NCBI GenBank assembly: GCA_041669745.1
Contig: JBAYAO010000034.1
Span: 1-13,643 of the forward strand
DNA length: 13,643 nt
DNA from: JBAZDV01 sp041669745
GTDB lineage: Archaea > Thermoplasmatota > Thermoplasmata > Methanomassiliicoccales > Methanomethylophilaceae
Direction of reading: 5' to 3'
In this document: positions 12,602 through 13,643 of the stretch, in pieces
Position numbering within the stretch: position 1 is the stretch's first letter
Layout: each line of letters opens with the position of its first letter
Position numbers and translations under genes: made by a program
The notes under the pieces: generated by a model
Databases searched by the model: none
The model's input: the letters and a program-made list of their open reading frames with translations, nothing else
Told to the model about the DNA's origin: nothing

Positions 12602-13643
12602 CGGCAATACAGATGACAGGCGGAGCGGGAAAATCATATTATCTGGATGTATATGTGACAGCATCATCAGGTTCCCCGTCCTTATCGGGGATAACGGTAT
12701 CTGCAACATCTGCAAGCGGAACAGTGTCCAATACAACGGATTCCAATGGAAGATGTCAGATTGCAGTATATAAGAACATTGAATATACTGTATCATGCTC
12801 CAAAGAGTATTTTGTATTCGATCCGACATCGTGGGTGATAACGCCAACCGGAGAAGTGACGGACGTTTCATTCACGTGTTACAAAGCTCCTATATGCAGC
12901 GTTACCGTCACAGGAACGGGTATAAGCGGAAGGACGGTCACATGCACCGCAGAGGGGGAATCCCCTATAACGGGTACAACGGGAACTACTGGATGCGTGA
13001 CCCTCGTCCTCGGAATCGCGGAATGGACGATCGAGGTCGATTATCCGACAGGTCAGGGCGTGTCCCCTGCATCGGCAACGGTCAACGCCACAGCCGGAGG
13101 CACCTACTCGAAGAGCTTCACCATCCTCGACAAGCCGACGGTCGCCATCACCGTGGACGACAAGGCCTCTGCAGGATATCAGAACGGCAGGACGATCACG
13201 GCCATTCCTACAAGCGGAACGGCCGTCACAGGTACGACCAACAGCTCGGGCGTGGCGAACCTCACCCTGCTCGCAGGCGTGGCATACGTGATATCGTGCG
13301 ACACTCCGAGCGGATATGTCGCACCGTCCAATTATCCGCTCACTCCTGTGGCGGGACAGACCTACTCGCACACGTTCGACCTTCAGACAAAGCCTACAGT
13401 GGCCGTGACGGTGACAGATTCGTCCTCGGCGGGATTCCAGTCCGGCAGGACGATCACGGCCACCAATGGCACCGATACGGTGATCGGACAGACCAACGCT
13501 TCGGGAGTTGCGAACCTCACACTCAACGGCGTGGGGTCGTACACTATCTCCAGCGATCTTCCGACAGGAGCGACATGCGACCCTGTGACGATCGTCGCGG
13601 AGGTGGGTGGATCGTACACCGCCGCGCTCGTGCTCAACTTCGG
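12598..13643 (+). CDS. Multi-domain Ig/prealbumin-like repeat protein, fibre-associated or adhesin-like (partial, open at right edge)
   Basis: At least 348 residues run from ATG 12598 (ATGA overlap with the fibre stop) to the window end without a stop. Four modules of about 80-86 residues are visible at residues 15-96, 98-178, 180-265 and 266-348. Each has the pattern 'v.VtV....sG.tvtat.......g.Tns.G...l.l..g..Ytis...p.gy', as in carboxypeptidase-regulatory-like or prealbumin-like beta-sandwich domains used as stalks or carbohydrate-contact modules in surface proteins. Modules 3 and 4 are the most alike (both start PTVA, with GRTITA and SGVANLTL). There is no signal peptide, and coupling to the fibre gene argues for a virion fibre component. 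Base composition and codon choice change sharply after module 1. The C-terminus is unknown. Confidence 0.72.
   Translation, partial: MTAIQMTGGAGKSYYLDVYVTASSGSPSLSGITVSATSASGTVSNTTDSNGRCQIAVYKNIEYTVSCSKEYFVFDPTSWVITPTGEVTDVSFTCYKAPICSVTVTGTGISGRTVTCTAEGESPITGTTGTTGCVTLVLGIAEWTIEVDYPTGQGVSPASATVNATAGGTYSKSFTILDKPTVAITVDDKASAGYQNGRTITAIPTSGTAVTGTTNSSGVANLTLLAGVAYVISCDTPSGYVAPSNYPLTPVAGQTYSHTFDLQTKPTVAVTVTDSSSAGFQSGRTITATNGTDTVIGQTNASGVANLTLNGVGSYTISSDLPTGATCDPVTIVAEVGGSYTAALVLNF
13135..13643 (+). repeat. Tandem GC-rich Ig-like module repeat (86-residue period)
   Basis: Two adjacent modules start at 13135 and 13393, 258 bases apart. An 18-base string (GGCAGGACGATCACGGCC) is identical at 13186-13203 and 13444-13461, and GCGAACCTCAC recurs at 13255 and 13510. 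DNA-level identity on this scale suggests more recent duplication or shared recent origin than that of modules 1 and 2. More copies may continue past the window. Confidence 0.7.

Noticed and set aside
12868..13637. Reverse-strand frames of 167 and 84 residues opposite the Ig-like gene
   Set aside because: GC-rich coding repeats naturally leave the opposite strand free of stops. The + frame is continuous with ATGA coupling, an RBS and recognisable repeated modules, so the reverse frames are shadows.
10418..13643. Diversity-generating retroelement target in the fibre or Ig-like gene
   Set aside because: No template/variable repeat pair or reverse transcriptase is visible. The repeats seen are protein-module repeats. 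The 3' end of the last gene is outside the window, so this cannot be fully excluded.
1..13643. tRNA genes, CRISPR arrays, insertion sequences, attachment sites
   Set aside because: None could be supported. The only non-coding gaps are 41, 9, 63, 4 and 38 bases long and hold promoters, T-tracts or ribosome sites.

Overview
The window is the structural (head-tail) module of a tailed virus or provirus with an HK97-type capsid. All 17 genes lie on the + strand, are tightly packed, and run in the canonical order: portal, MuF-like minor head protein, prohead protease, major capsid protein, small head protein, connector, neck proteins, tail tube, tail chaperone, tape-measure-like proteins, tail tip/hub, fibre. 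The host is most likely archaeal. The only three intergenic gaps of note each hold a TTTAAATA TATA box, and in all three its last base is exactly 21 nt from the next ATG, which is the geometry of an archaeal leaderless promoter. Downstream genes use Shine-Dalgarno sites, several of them GGTGAT three bases before the ATG. All 16 visible stop codons are TGA (14) or TAA (2), never TAG, which would fit a pyrrolysine-using methanogen such as Methanomassiliicoccales. That lineage assignment is an inference.

Layout. Positions 1-1108 hold the end of the portal gene and a MuF-like gene, transcribed from a promoter left of the window. Positions 1150-3332 form a capsid operon: protease, major capsid protein and a small probable decoration protein. 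Positions 3396-10379 form a long neck and tail operon: connector, gp10-like neck protein, tail terminator, tail tube, probable chaperone, two short paralogous tape-measure-like proteins, a small tail-tip protein, a tail hub, and a membrane-anchored protein. A third promoter at 10389-10396 drives a host-recognition operon: a 727-residue fibre and a multi-domain Ig/prealbumin-like protein that is still open at the right edge.

The genes are stitched together by ATGA, TTGA, TGATG and TAATG stop/start overlaps, which suggests translational coupling inside each operon. No terminase, integrase, lysis, replication, RNA or CRISPR feature is visible.

The points of most interest are: (1) the three superimposable leaderless promoters; (2) two adjacent miniature tape-measure paralogues where one long tape measure is expected, predicting a very short or unusual tail; (3) a sharp composition change inside the last gene, where repeated Ig-like modules switch from AT-leaning to GC-rich codons, suggesting modular acquisition of a surface-recognition domain; and (4) a membrane-anchored, cysteine-containing protein encoded inside the tail operon.
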